Source of the DNA: an uncultured Oscillospiraceae bacterium
GTDB taxonomy: Bacteria > Bacillota_A > Clostridia > Oscillospirales > Oscillospiraceae
Direction of reading: 5' to 3'
DNA length: 6,248 nucleotides
NCBI GenBank assembly: GCA_900757695.1
Contig: CAAEOU010000035.1
Coordinates: 1 to 6,248 of the forward strand
Shown here: positions 1-5,504 of the stretch, piece after piece
Layout of the letters: each line of letters begins with the position of its first letter
How positions within the stretch are numbered: position 1 is the stretch's first letter
The notes under the pieces: model-generated
Seen by the model: only the letters and a program-made list of their open reading frames with translations
Told to the model about the DNA's origin: nothing
The model's database searches: none
Made by a program: the position numbers and the translations under genes

Positions 1-177
1 ATCTGCTTCATATTCGCCGTAATAGAGCGAAGTGAGAAAGCGTGGGTCTGCCGGAAAGGATATAGCAGATGGTGCAGGGCGGGAAAGCGCCGCCGCAATT
101 TCTTTGAGTGTGTTGATCAGTGCGGGGAGCTGAACATTAAAAAATCTTTGCCCCATTGCTGTTTCGTGTAAATTCAT
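1..177 (-). CDS. Partial hypothetical protein, possibly DUF6809-like (N-terminal 59 codons)
   Basis: An open frame runs from an ATG at 177 to the left edge of the window, so the C-terminus is missing. The start is supported by a purine-rich AAAGGGGG at 187-194, 9 nt upstream. The visible residues begin MNLHETAMGQRFFNVQLP and include an amphipathic helix-like stretch (LPALINTLKEIAAAL) followed by a segment containing LTSLYYGEYEAD. A short 'LYYG' type motif near a Clostridia mobile-element gene recalls the small DUF6809 family, but this rests on memory of the motif only. The gene lies 35 nt downstream of the YkgJ-family gene with no terminator visible between, so it is probably co-transcribed with it. 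The function is unknown. Confidence 0.6.
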   Translation of the reverse strand, partial: MNLHETAMGQRFFNVQLPALINTLKEIAAALSRPAPSAISFPADPRFLTSLYYGEYEAD

Positions 178-212
178 AGAATAAGGCCCCCTTTCTAAAA
201 GCGATTTGCCTT

Positions 213-896
213 TTACTGTTCCCTGGCAATCCGGTGAAGGTCTGCTAACAGGTGTCGGTTATTCTGTTCATACTGAGGCTGAAAAGGCTGGTCTAAATCA
301 AAATTGTAATAGCGGTAGTAGAGTACCTTGAATACAATGCCTTGCCGCATGGCAGGGTCAATGGCGCGCATCAGTTTGCCCAGTTCGGTGGCGATCTCAT
401 ATTCCCGCTTTACGTATTCTTTGTCTTCCCGCTTAAAATTCTGATACAGCCAGTCCTTGACGGATACCCGGCTGCCGGTAAAGTGGCTCCGGTGCCGGTC
501 CAGACATAGGCAGTATTCAAAATCGCGGCCACGCTCCCCTGGACCTACGGTAAGAGGATAAATACGGCAGGTACGGGTACGGGCAGGGTAGACGGAACAG
601 CGCCCATCCGTAAGGAAGATGCAGGAGTCGTTGGGGGCTTTTGTCTTGAGCATATAGATGGGGAAGCCTTCCTCAGTCAGTGGTTCCGGTTCGCAGTAAC
701 GGAACAGGAAATCCTCTATTCCTTCGATGGGCTCACCTTTTGTCCGGAGGTAGCGGGCCAGACGGTAGGCGTCCAGACTTTCCACCATTACACAGCCTTC
801 GATATTGCGGCAGCACGCCCCGCATTGACGGCAGGAAAAGGTAAACTGGTCTTTGGGGCGGACTGGTTGGATTTCATTCATGATTTCTTCGTTCAT
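213..896 (-). CDS. YkgJ-family cysteine-cluster protein
   Basis: A 227-aa protein of the YkgJ/CxxCxxCC family, whose members are thought to bind a metal or Fe-S cluster through conserved cysteines; the biochemical role is not well defined. Visible in the sequence: CRQCGACC at residues 22-29, further Cys at 35, 68, 92 and 100, the family-typical C-SVYPARTRTCRIYPL stretch at 100-115, and a CLC pair at 129-131. The C-terminal half is charged and helical-looking with no recognised domain. The frame stays open to 989, but the start at 896 is chosen because GGAGG at 903-907 sits 6 nt upstream; the extra 31 codons would be read through a terminator hairpin (910-944). A weaker purine run (AAGGGG) precedes the ATG at 989, so a longer form cannot be excluded. 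No signal peptide, so probably cytosolic. Family call firm, role in the element unknown. Confidence 0.9.
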   Translation of the reverse strand: MNEEIMNEIQPVRPKDQFTFSCRQCGACCRNIEGCVMVESLDAYRLARYLRTKGEPIEGIEDFLFRYCEPEPLTEEGFPIYMLKTKAPNDSCIFLTDGRCSVYPARTRTCRIYPLTVGPGERGRDFEYCLCLDRHRSHFTGSRVSVKDWLYQNFKREDKEYVKREYEIATELGKLMRAIDPAMRQGIVFKVLYYRYYNFDLDQPFQPQYEQNNRHLLADLHRIAREQ

Positions 897-909
897 TTTG
901 TTCCTCCAT

Positions 910-944
910 AAAAAGAGCCGTGACGGAATGGTATCCGCCACGGC
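910..944 (-). terminator. Intrinsic terminator-like hairpin before the YkgJ gene
   Basis: Read on the minus strand, GCCGTGGCGG (944-935) pairs with CCGTCACGGC (926-917): 10 positions with one A/C mismatch, and an 8-nt loop. It is followed by TCTTTTT. The T-tract ends 3 nt before the GGAGG of the YkgJ gene, so there is no room for a promoter between them. It lies 56 nt past the stop of the 81-aa gene. It could end transcription after that gene, or work as an attenuator of the YkgJ gene. Confidence 0.75.
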
Positions 945-1000
945 CAGAACTTGTGGAATAGTCAGCGGGAGCCGGCTGTTCCAATCCATTTACAGCCCCT

Positions 1001-1246
1001 TCACGCACATGCGGCCAATCTCACAGGGAGCGGACTGACAGCCGCCAGCGGAAAAGGGGACATGGACAGATGGTAGTGGGAGTTCTGCGTTTCAAAACGG
1101 ACGCAATCCTCCGACTCCTCCAGAATCGCCACCACACGCGAAGTGTGGTAGATGTTTCCTCCGGCGTGCAGAAGCGCACCTCGCCCAACAGACAGTGGAC
1201 GCAGCAGAGAACCATTCAAAACGATCTGTTTCTTTTCTTTCTTCAT
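1001..1246 (-). CDS. Small hypothetical protein, 81 aa
   Basis: A short gene with a convincing ribosome site (GGAGG at 1256-1260, 9 nt before the ATG). The product begins with a very basic stretch (MKKEKKQ), then a segment rich in beta-forming residues containing HTSRVVAILEESEDCVRFET, and ends in a hydrophobic Ala/Pro/Leu tail (VRLAACA). There is no signal peptide cleavage pattern and no clear transmembrane helix. It sits 63 nt downstream of the sigma-like gene with no terminator between, and is followed by a terminator hairpin at 910-944, so it probably shares a transcript with the sigma-like gene. I do not recognise the family; the length and context fit the small conserved proteins common in Clostridia mobile elements. 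Overlapping frames on both strands in this stretch lack ribosome sites. Confidence 0.7.
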   Translation of the reverse strand: MKKEKKQIVLNGSLLRPLSVGRGALLHAGGNIYHTSRVVAILEESEDCVRFETQNSHYHLSMSPFPLAAVSPLPVRLAACA

Positions 1247-1309
1247 TCGGTTTGACCTCCAATCTTTTTGAAAATGTGGATGTAAGGGTATTTCGTATCT
1301 GTAATGGGT

Positions 1310-1849
1310 TTACCCATAGCAAATGTCCAGAAGCACATCATGGACTTCGGCCAGAAGCTCTTTAATGCGCCGCATAGGAACCTTCTGGGTGCGGGCAATC
1401 TCACGGATACCATAGCCGCCCTGTTTCAGATGCACAATATCCATTTGCTGCTTGGATACTCTGCCGGCCAGTTCGTGGAGCAGAAGATCCATTTCCAACT
1501 GCTGCATGATTGGGTCATGGGCAGGAATGGTATCTTCTAAAGGTGCACCATCGGGATATAATCCGACATGAATACTGAGAACCTCCATATTGCGCTTGCG
1601 GCGCTCCTGGGTGCGGAAGTAATCATAGAGCCGGAATTTCATTTGTCGTGTGGCGATTGTGCTAAAAGAGAATTTTTGTGCAGATGGAGAGTTGAAGTAA
1701 TCTTTTACTGCCTTTAAGTATGCGAAAACAACCACATCATAAAATTCATCTTCCGGCAGATGGTTTTCATTCAGGAACTTGTAGACCAGTCCGTGATGAT
1801 CAGTGGCAAATGCCTGTTGTTCTTTGGTTAATGGTACTTCACATAACAT
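1310..1849 (-). CDS. Sigma-70-like RNA polymerase sigma factor, mobile-element type
   Basis: A 179-aa protein with the layout of a minimal sigma-70-family factor. Residues 13-80 resemble region 2: an LVYKFLNENHLPEDEFYDVV helix, then AYLKAVKDYF, then FSFSTIATRQMKFRLYDYFR, matching the 'FSTya...R' pattern of the core-binding and -10 recognition helices. Residues 115-175 resemble region 4: a helix ending in VSKQQMDIVHLKQGGYGIREIA, then a second helix TQKVPMRRIKELLAEV, as in a helix-turn-helix for -35 recognition. Regions 1 and 3 are absent. AAGGAGG at 1858-1864, 8 nt upstream, fixes the start. The gene follows the cysteine-motif gene across a 103-nt gap holding a terminator. No anti-sigma gene is visible next to it. 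It may direct transcription of other element genes; a non-sigma HTH regulator is the alternative. Confidence 0.8.
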   Translation of the reverse strand: MLCEVPLTKEQQAFATDHHGLVYKFLNENHLPEDEFYDVVVFAYLKAVKDYFNSPSAQKFSFSTIATRQMKFRLYDYFRTQERRKRNMEVLSIHVGLYPDGAPLEDTIPAHDPIMQQLEMDLLLHELAGRVSKQQMDIVHLKQGGYGIREIARTQKVPMRRIKELLAEVHDVLLDICYG

Positions 1850-1868
1850 TGTGTTTTCCTCCTTAAAT

Positions 1869-1913
1869 AAAAAAAGAGGGATACCTCCGGTGTGTTAAAC
1901 CGAAGGCATCCCT
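1869..1913 (-). terminator. Intrinsic terminator-like hairpin before the sigma-like gene
   Basis: On the minus strand, GGGATGCCTTCGG pairs over 13 positions (two G-T pairs) with CCGGAGGTATCCC around a loop of about 9 nt, followed by TCTTTTTTTATTT. The T-tract runs straight into the AAGGAGG (1858-1864) of the sigma-like gene, leaving no space for a promoter. It begins about 40 nt after the stop of the upstream gene. It could be that gene's terminator or an attenuator controlling the sigma-like gene. Confidence 0.85.
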
Positions 1914-1926
1914 TTGTTCATGTGTC

Positions 1927-1944
1927 ATGTGGCGCAGGCCACAT
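1927..1944 (-). other. Short hairpin after the cysteine-motif gene
   Basis: ATGTGGC (1927-1933) and GCCACAT (1938-1944) form a perfect 7-bp stem with a 4-nt loop, 8 nt past the stop codon of the gene at 1953-2786 and 14 nt before the larger terminator stem. It has no T-tract on either strand, so it is not a terminator by itself. It might stabilise the mRNA 3' end or pair alternatively with leader RNA; no role is shown. Confidence 0.4.
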
Positions 1945-1952
1945 CAGAATAC

Positions 1953-2786
1953 TTATGCGGGCAGCTGCTCGCAGTCACCATTGATCTGGCTGACAGTATA
2001 GTGACCGTCTGCCGGCTCGTTGGTCATGGCGCCAGGCTCGATTACATAATCGCAGCCGGTGTCGCGCTGCTCCTCAGTGATCTCGGCACGCTGCTGGAGC
2101 AGGAGTTTGATCTGCTCCTTAAAACTGTTGGCGTAAGCCCGGATCTGAGCCAGCTCCTCGCCCTGGAAATCCTGCAGCAGTTTGAAGGTAGCAACACTGT
2201 AGTCATTGGTGCCGTTGTTCTCACGCTTGAGACCAATCTGCACGATACTGCCGTAAGTGGCGCGGCGGCGGAGCATGAAGGCCCGGTTCAGAAATTCCTT
2301 GAAGGGCTTGATGCTGGTAGGAGGCAGATTTACCTGCAGAGGCATGTACTCACCACTGCGAAGCAGGTAGAGCACACGCATATTTTTACAGGCTTTTCCT
2401 TTGCTGCCATCAGGTGCAGAACCAAAGCGGTTCATCACGCAGGCAGCACAGGCGCCTCCGGGAGTGCCGATGCCAACCTTGCCATCCACAGAAGAACAAA
2501 GCGGCGTGGTATCGTCGTCATATTCGCTGCCAGCCGGCCAGTAGGCGCAGGTGGCGTGGTTATGTAGAATGACGCCTACCAGATTCTTTTCATAGTCGGG
2601 ATTGTCCGGATCATCGGACGGCATCTCAAATTGGAGTGTGCCGCCGGCGGGAATCTTGACACGCTGAAAGCTCATCTGCAGACCATCGGCGTCCTCAGCC
2701 AGTTCCTCGGCGCTGAAATCGCCTTCGATCATAGTGGGGAGCATGAATTTTTCCTGTTTCATCAAATCGCTGTTCTGATTATACAT
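1953..2786 (-). CDS. Hypothetical protein with a four-cysteine putative zinc site; possible ssDNA-binding protein
   Basis: A 277-aa protein whose start is fixed by AAGGAGG at 2794-2800, 7 nt upstream. The N-terminal 70 residues are acidic with a beta-rich look (QRVKIPAGGTLQFEMP). The centre holds HNHATC (75-80) and a cysteine set C97-x15-C113-x2-C116-x16-C133, inside CSSVDGKVG, CAACVMNRFGS and GKACKNM, which looks like a structural metal site. Residues 134-205 read as beta strands (MRVLYLLRSGEYMPLQVNLP, IVQIGLKREN, DYSVATFKLL). The C-terminal part is a charged helix (209-242) and an acidic tail. A beta barrel with an inserted zinc site beside ssb and DUF932 genes suggests an OB-fold-like ssDNA-binding role; that is inference, not a recognised family. 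It lies 38 nt downstream of the DUF932 gene with no terminator between, so the two probably form one transcription unit. Confidence 0.85.
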   Translation of the reverse strand: MYNQNSDLMKQEKFMLPTMIEGDFSAEELAEDADGLQMSFQRVKIPAGGTLQFEMPSDDPDNPDYEKNLVGVILHNHATCAYWPAGSEYDDDTTPLCSSVDGKVGIGTPGGACAACVMNRFGSAPDGSKGKACKNMRVLYLLRSGEYMPLQVNLPPTSIKPFKEFLNRAFMLRRRATYGSIVQIGLKRENNGTNDYSVATFKLLQDFQGEELAQIRAYANSFKEQIKLLLQQRAEITEEQRDTGCDYVIEPGAMTNEPADGHYTVSQINGDCEQLPA

Positions 2787-2824
2787 AGTGGTTCCTCCTT
2801 AAAAATTGTGATGGTTGCAGATGG

Positions 2825-3898
2825 TCAGGCGGCCATCTGATTGATACGGTTCCACTGCTGTCGGGGCATGGACAGGATATTGTATCCGATCCCCTCCAGG
2901 GCAGTGGCGCGGTCATAGCTGTCCACATCCTGACTAAAGCGTGTTACGGCATTGGATAGCCCATAGAGGGTCAGATCTTTGCCTTCAATCAGACGCTGCA
3001 GAACGCCGGTGCTTTCTTCCTCGGTGATATTGAAATCCTTGCTTGCCAGACGGACAACGCCGGGAATATCAGTGGTATTCATCTGAACGGTTGTGGCTTC
3101 ACGCATCATGCCAACTACCCGTGTAAACCGCGTTTCATCCACGGCGGCCATCACGGTATCTTTGATCTTCATGGCAAATGCGTGGTCATCAGCGGCCAAC
3201 GTCTCCTGTGAGAACAGTTGGAAGTTTTCATCTGCCTCATTGACCCGGCCGATGTGAGTGCGGCGAGTCTGGGCATCGTTGACGACCATGCCGTTACTGC
3301 ATACCAGCCGATAGACCAAAGGCTGGATGTTGACGGAACCCAGTCCAACTTCACTATTGCTGATGATAACGCCGGACTGTACGATGTCACCGGGTACAAC
3401 TTCGGCTTCAAGCCGCTTGTTGACTACCTTGATGTACATACGGCTGTCCGTGATCTGGCAGCTTTCAAAATAGGCGTCCTCCATTTGCTGAATGACAGGA
3501 AGGACGATTTCTGCAATGTCCAGATTGTCAATGCGGCGATAGCGGTTGCTCAAAAACGCCCGTACAGTGCCATCCAGGGTGCGGACCATACGCTGGGTCG
3601 GTTCCCGCTGGAACCAGGAATTCACATTCTCTGCCAGCAGTTCCGGATAATCGGAAAGCATACGGTCATAGTAAGCAGCCGGAATCTTCAGATGTGTGCC
3701 GATCTGCCGATGGGCGATCTGGTTGATCTCCAATGGCTCCACCAGTGGGTCATCGTGGTCATCAAAGGTGTGGAGATAAAGTTGAGAACCAAAAGGTTCT
3801 ACTTGAAGTCGCCTGGTATCAAGCAAATAGTCTTGCTTGAGTTTGGATTGGCGTTCAATCTGCTGTGCCATTTCCACGATGGTAAGTCCTGATTTCAT
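2825..3898 (-). CDS. DUF932 domain-containing protein
   Basis: A 357-aa protein with the hallmarks of the DUF932 (plasmid/phage-like TIGR03299-type) family: a long N-terminal region with IGTHLKIPAAYYDRML (66-81), then the signature RAFLSNRYRRIDNLDIAE (113-130), followed by strands and helices with YIKVVNKRLEAEVVPGD, SNSEVGLGSVNI and the LVCSNGMVV stretch. Members occur widely on phages, plasmids and ICEs; their molecular function is not settled, though they often lie near DNA recombination and replication genes. AAAGGAG at 3911-3917 is 12 nt upstream of the ATG, a long spacing; an in-frame stop lies just upstream, so no longer start is possible, and Met10 is a less likely alternative. It follows the membrane-protein gene by 45 nt with no hairpin, consistent with co-transcription. 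No TM segment or signal peptide. Confidence 0.92.
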   Translation of the reverse strand: MKSGLTIVEMAQQIERQSKLKQDYLLDTRRLQVEPFGSQLYLHTFDDHDDPLVEPLEINQIAHRQIGTHLKIPAAYYDRMLSDYPELLAENVNSWFQREPTQRMVRTLDGTVRAFLSNRYRRIDNLDIAEIVLPVIQQMEDAYFESCQITDSRMYIKVVNKRLEAEVVPGDIVQSGVIISNSEVGLGSVNIQPLVYRLVCSNGMVVNDAQTRRTHIGRVNEADENFQLFSQETLAADDHAFAMKIKDTVMAAVDETRFTRVVGMMREATTVQMNTTDIPGVVRLASKDFNITEEESTGVLQRLIEGKDLTLYGLSNAVTRFSQDVDSYDRATALEGIGYNILSMPRQQWNRINQMAA

Positions 3899-3943
3899 TC
3901 GTCAAGTTCACTCCTTTCTCTGTGTTCCTTGTCAGCAGAAGCA

Positions 3944-4759
3944 TTACCAGGATACCTGAATACCCTGGGCAGTGACTTCAGCCGCCAGACCATTGCTTTC
4001 CAGTACCTCTGCCAGACGGGGCCAGTAGACCTTCTGGGGAAAGTTGTTCAGATGCTCCTGAGAAACAGCATCTTCGCCCTGCTCAATGCAGATATCACCG
4101 TCTTCCCGAAGCGTCAGTTTGCTGTGTCCACGGGAATTAAGGTCGGAGATCAGTGCTTCCAGTACAGAGCGTCCCTGCGTTTCATACCAGATACGGGGAT
4201 CAACAGGCTGCCTGTTCGGAGGTGTTGCATCATCCTCGTTTGTTTCTCCGCCGACCTTGGATAGCGGAACGATCTTGACCATATCGCATTTGATATTGGC
4301 GTTCTGATCCAGTGTCACATCAGCGTGATCAAACTCGTCAATGCCAAACACACGGATGCGGCCGGTACCGCCATTGCGGATCAGCTGCTCCGGCTGCTTT
4401 TCACACCACTCGAAGGTGGCTTGCGGATAAGCGGAGCGCAGATATGCCAGAATACGATGGTTGGTGTGGCGAACCAGCAGTTCATCGGAGCTGGTGCTGC
4501 CCAGGTCAGGGATCTCAAAACTTCTTGTTTGGATGCCTTCTGCATGAAGCCGTCTGGTGCGCTGCTGACGCTGGCGATGCCGTTTAGCCTGCTGCATATA
4601 GGGGAGAAGCAGGATCAAAACTACCCACAGTCCCCAGAGAGTGAAAACGCCCAGAAGTAGCCAAACCTGCCAGGGCCCACGTACCAGAGCCATAATTGCG
4701 ATGACCGCACCAATCAGGATCGTGATGCTGCCGCTCAAAAGTCCTTTGTCACTATTCAT
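3944..4759 (-). CDS. Hypothetical two-TM membrane protein with large C-terminal soluble domain
   Basis: A 271-aa protein of unrecognised family. Two hydrophobic helices are visible, at about residues 8-26 (LSGSITILIGAVIAIMALV) and 31-54 (QVWLLLGVFTLWGLWVVLI and on), joined by a very short loop, so they form a hairpin. A strongly basic run follows (QQAKRHRQRQQRTRR, 56-70), which by the positive-inside rule puts the roughly 200-residue C-terminal part in the cytoplasm. That part has a helix around 92-115, a strand and loop region with GTGRIRVFGIDEFDHADV (132-149), an acidic linker (171-180), and a C-terminal helix-strand region. The start at 4759 is preferred because AAGGATGG at 4768-4775 lies 8 nt upstream; the frame is open to 4819, but those codons would be read through the terminator hairpin. 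It lies between ssb and DUF932. Conjugation or element-maintenance roles are possible but unsupported. Confidence 0.82.
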   Translation of the reverse strand: MNSDKGLLSGSITILIGAVIAIMALVRGPWQVWLLLGVFTLWGLWVVLILLLPYMQQAKRHRQRQQRTRRLHAEGIQTRSFEIPDLGSTSSDELLVRHTNHRILAYLRSAYPQATFEWCEKQPEQLIRNGGTGRIRVFGIDEFDHADVTLDQNANIKCDMVKIVPLSKVGGETNEDDATPPNRQPVDPRIWYETQGRSVLEALISDLNSRGHSKLTLREDGDICIEQGEDAVSQEHLNNFPQKVYWPRLAEVLESNGLAAEVTAQGIQVSW

Positions 4760-4797
4760 GTTTGATACCATCCTTTTTTCTGAATTTGTTGGAAAAC

Positions 4798-4860
4798 AAA
4801 AAAAGAGGGACCGCACCAAGCTTTCAGTTTCATTCTGAAAAACTTGATACGGTCCCTCTT
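4798..4860 (-). terminator. Very strong intrinsic terminator after ssb and before the membrane-protein gene
   Basis: On the minus strand, the 18 bases from 4860 (AAGAGGGACCGTATCAAG) pair with CTTGGTGCGGTCCCTCTT without interruption (two G-T pairs). An upper stem of about 7 more pairs with one bulge (TTTTTCAG with CTGAAAG) and a 7-nt loop caps it. A run of seven T follows. It begins 15 nt past the ssb stop and ends about 38 nt before the next start codon, with no promoter-sized space between. It most likely terminates after ssb; downstream genes then need read-through. Confidence 0.9.
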
Positions 4861-4875
4861 GGGCGCCGAAGTAAA

Positions 4876-5277
4876 CTACTCCGGCAGGGATTCACGGTCG
4901 CCGTCCAATACCTCTGTGAGAGGTGGTGCGGGTTCCGCAGTAATGTCCGGGTCATTCTCCTGTCTGTTCGCTGCGGCGGGCTGTTTGGGGAGGAAACCAA
5001 AGTCATTTAGACTGACCTTCAGCTTCTTTTCCAATTTACCGTCCTTCATGCGAACATCTACCAGCCGCTGTGAGCCGGCAAGCCAGATCATACTGCCTTT
5101 TTTGACCTTGAATTGCATGAGCCGGGTGACATCTGCATCCCAGGCCCATACCTGATAGAACTGCGTCCAGTTTTTGGTGCGTTCCATCAGATCAAAGCAT
5201 ACATAGCTTTGTTTGGACTGGCTTTCTTTGGGTACAAGGTCATTCATGACGCGCCCGAACACAAAAATCTGTGCCAT
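4876..5277 (-). CDS. ssb: Single-stranded DNA-binding protein (divergent SSB, mobile-element type)
   Basis: A 133-aa SSB-like protein. Residues 1-95 read as an OB fold: MAQIFVFGRVMNDL, an SYVCFDLMERTKNW strand pair with aromatic residues, then YQVWAWDADVTRLMQFKVKKGSMIWLAG, which parallels the 'w...v.vfgk.A......KG..v.v.G.l' core of bacterial SSBs, and ends in KKLKVSLNDFGFLP. The remaining 38 residues are a disordered, Pro- and Glu-rich tail. It lacks the canonical DDIPF-type tip that docks SSB partner proteins, ending in DGDRESLPE. It would coat ssDNA during element transfer or replication. The start at 5277 is set by AAAGGAG at 5282-5288, only 4 nt upstream; the frame opens at 5301, but those codons overlap the ribosome site. 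It is preceded by its own promoter and a structured leader with a terminator. Confidence 0.85.
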   Translation of the reverse strand: MAQIFVFGRVMNDLVPKESQSKQSYVCFDLMERTKNWTQFYQVWAWDADVTRLMQFKVKKGSMIWLAGSQRLVDVRMKDGKLEKKLKVSLNDFGFLPKQPAAANRQENDPDITAEPAPPLTEVLDGDRESLPE

Positions 5278-5313
5278 AACACTCCTTTCTGCCATTGGCA
5301 TTATTATCTATAT

Positions 5314-5369
5314 AAAAAAGTGCCAGCAGTTTTTCGGCCCTAAAAGGGCGCAAAAAATCACTGACACTT
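5314..5369 (-). terminator. Attenuator-type terminator in the ssb leader
   Basis: On the minus strand, AAGTGTCAG (5369-5361) pairs over all 9 positions (one G-T) with CTGGCACTT (5326-5318). An inner stem of TTTTT with AAAAA, a 2x2 internal loop, GCCC with GGGC and a TTTTA loop extend it. Six T follow. It lies downstream of the 5476-5504 promoter and 37 nt before the ssb start, so it is inside the 5' leader and would stop transcription before ssb unless disrupted. Confidence 0.85.
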
Positions 5370-5456
5370 GCATACAAACTTAACAGCGTGTGCAATGCAG
5401 GCTTTTGGCCTACGGTACAGATCAAAAAGACCTGTATTCCCAAATGGGATACGCAC
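5358..5456 (-). CDS. Candidate leader peptide ORF, 32 aa, in the ssb leader
   Basis: A GTG-started frame of 32 codons (beginning MRIPFGNTGLFDLYRRPKAC) lies wholly inside the ssb leader and ends with TGA at 5358-5360, right after the 5' arm of the terminator (5361-5369). A ribosome finishing this ORF would cover that arm and block terminator formation. The start is about 13 nt from the predicted transcription start and has no Shine-Dalgarno sequence, so translation would be near-leaderless or weak. A TTG frame at 5458 and a short ATG frame starting near 5373 are alternatives. The geometry is suggestive; translation is unproven. Confidence 0.35.
   Translation of the reverse strand: MRIPFGNTGLFDLYRRPKACIAHAVKFVCKCQ
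5397..5452 (-). promoter_or_regulatory. Structured 5' leader of ssb: three small hairpins
   Basis: In transcription order there are three stems. GTATCCC..GGGAATAC (5452-5434) has one bulge. CAGGTC..GATCTG (5434-5418) has a T5 loop. GTAGGC..GCCTGC (5413-5397) has a 5-nt loop. They are packed end to end between the transcription start and the terminator, and the first two share base 5434. Such an ordered leader resembles those of genes controlled by transcription attenuation; no known riboswitch consensus was recognised. Confidence 0.55.
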
Positions 5457-5475
5457 AAAAATCAATTACAAGTTC

Positions 5476-5504
5476 AGTATAGCACTGTATCTTGTGCCTG
5501 TCAA
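5476..5504 (-). promoter_or_regulatory. Strong sigma-A-type promoter for ssb
   Basis: On the minus strand there is a perfect TTGACA -35 box (5504-5499), a 17-bp spacer, and TATACT as the -10 box (5481-5476). A TGC immediately before it makes an extended -10. Transcription is expected to start near 5469-5467, giving a leader of about 190 nt before the ssb start at 5277. It is the only near-consensus promoter seen in the window. Confidence 0.9.

Noticed and set aside
1247..1309. Terminator or promoter between the sigma-like gene and the 81-aa gene
   Set aside because: No stable hairpin with a T-tract and no recognisable -35/-10 pair were found; simple co-transcription is assumed.
1895..1921. 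Eight-codon ATG frame (MNKGMPSV) ending in the loop of the 1869-1913 hairpin
   Set aside because: It has no Shine-Dalgarno sequence and is too short to tell from chance, although its stop position would fit attenuation.
1914..2567. Long plus-strand open frame of 217 codons opposite the cysteine-motif gene
   Set aside because: It is antisense to a gene with a strong ribosome site and a coherent protein, has no ribosome site of its own, and starts within the terminator region; it is a shadow of codon bias.
3218..3892. Plus-strand open frame of 224 codons opposite the DUF932 gene
   Set aside because: It is fully antisense to a recognisable DUF932 protein, with no ribosome site and no plausible domain.
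5240..5458. 72-codon minus-strand frame from a TTG covering the ssb leader and overlapping the start of ssb
   Set aside because: It runs through all leader hairpins and the terminator, has no ribosome site, and overlaps ssb out of frame. The leader RNA structure explains the region better, though part of this frame being translated cannot be excluded.
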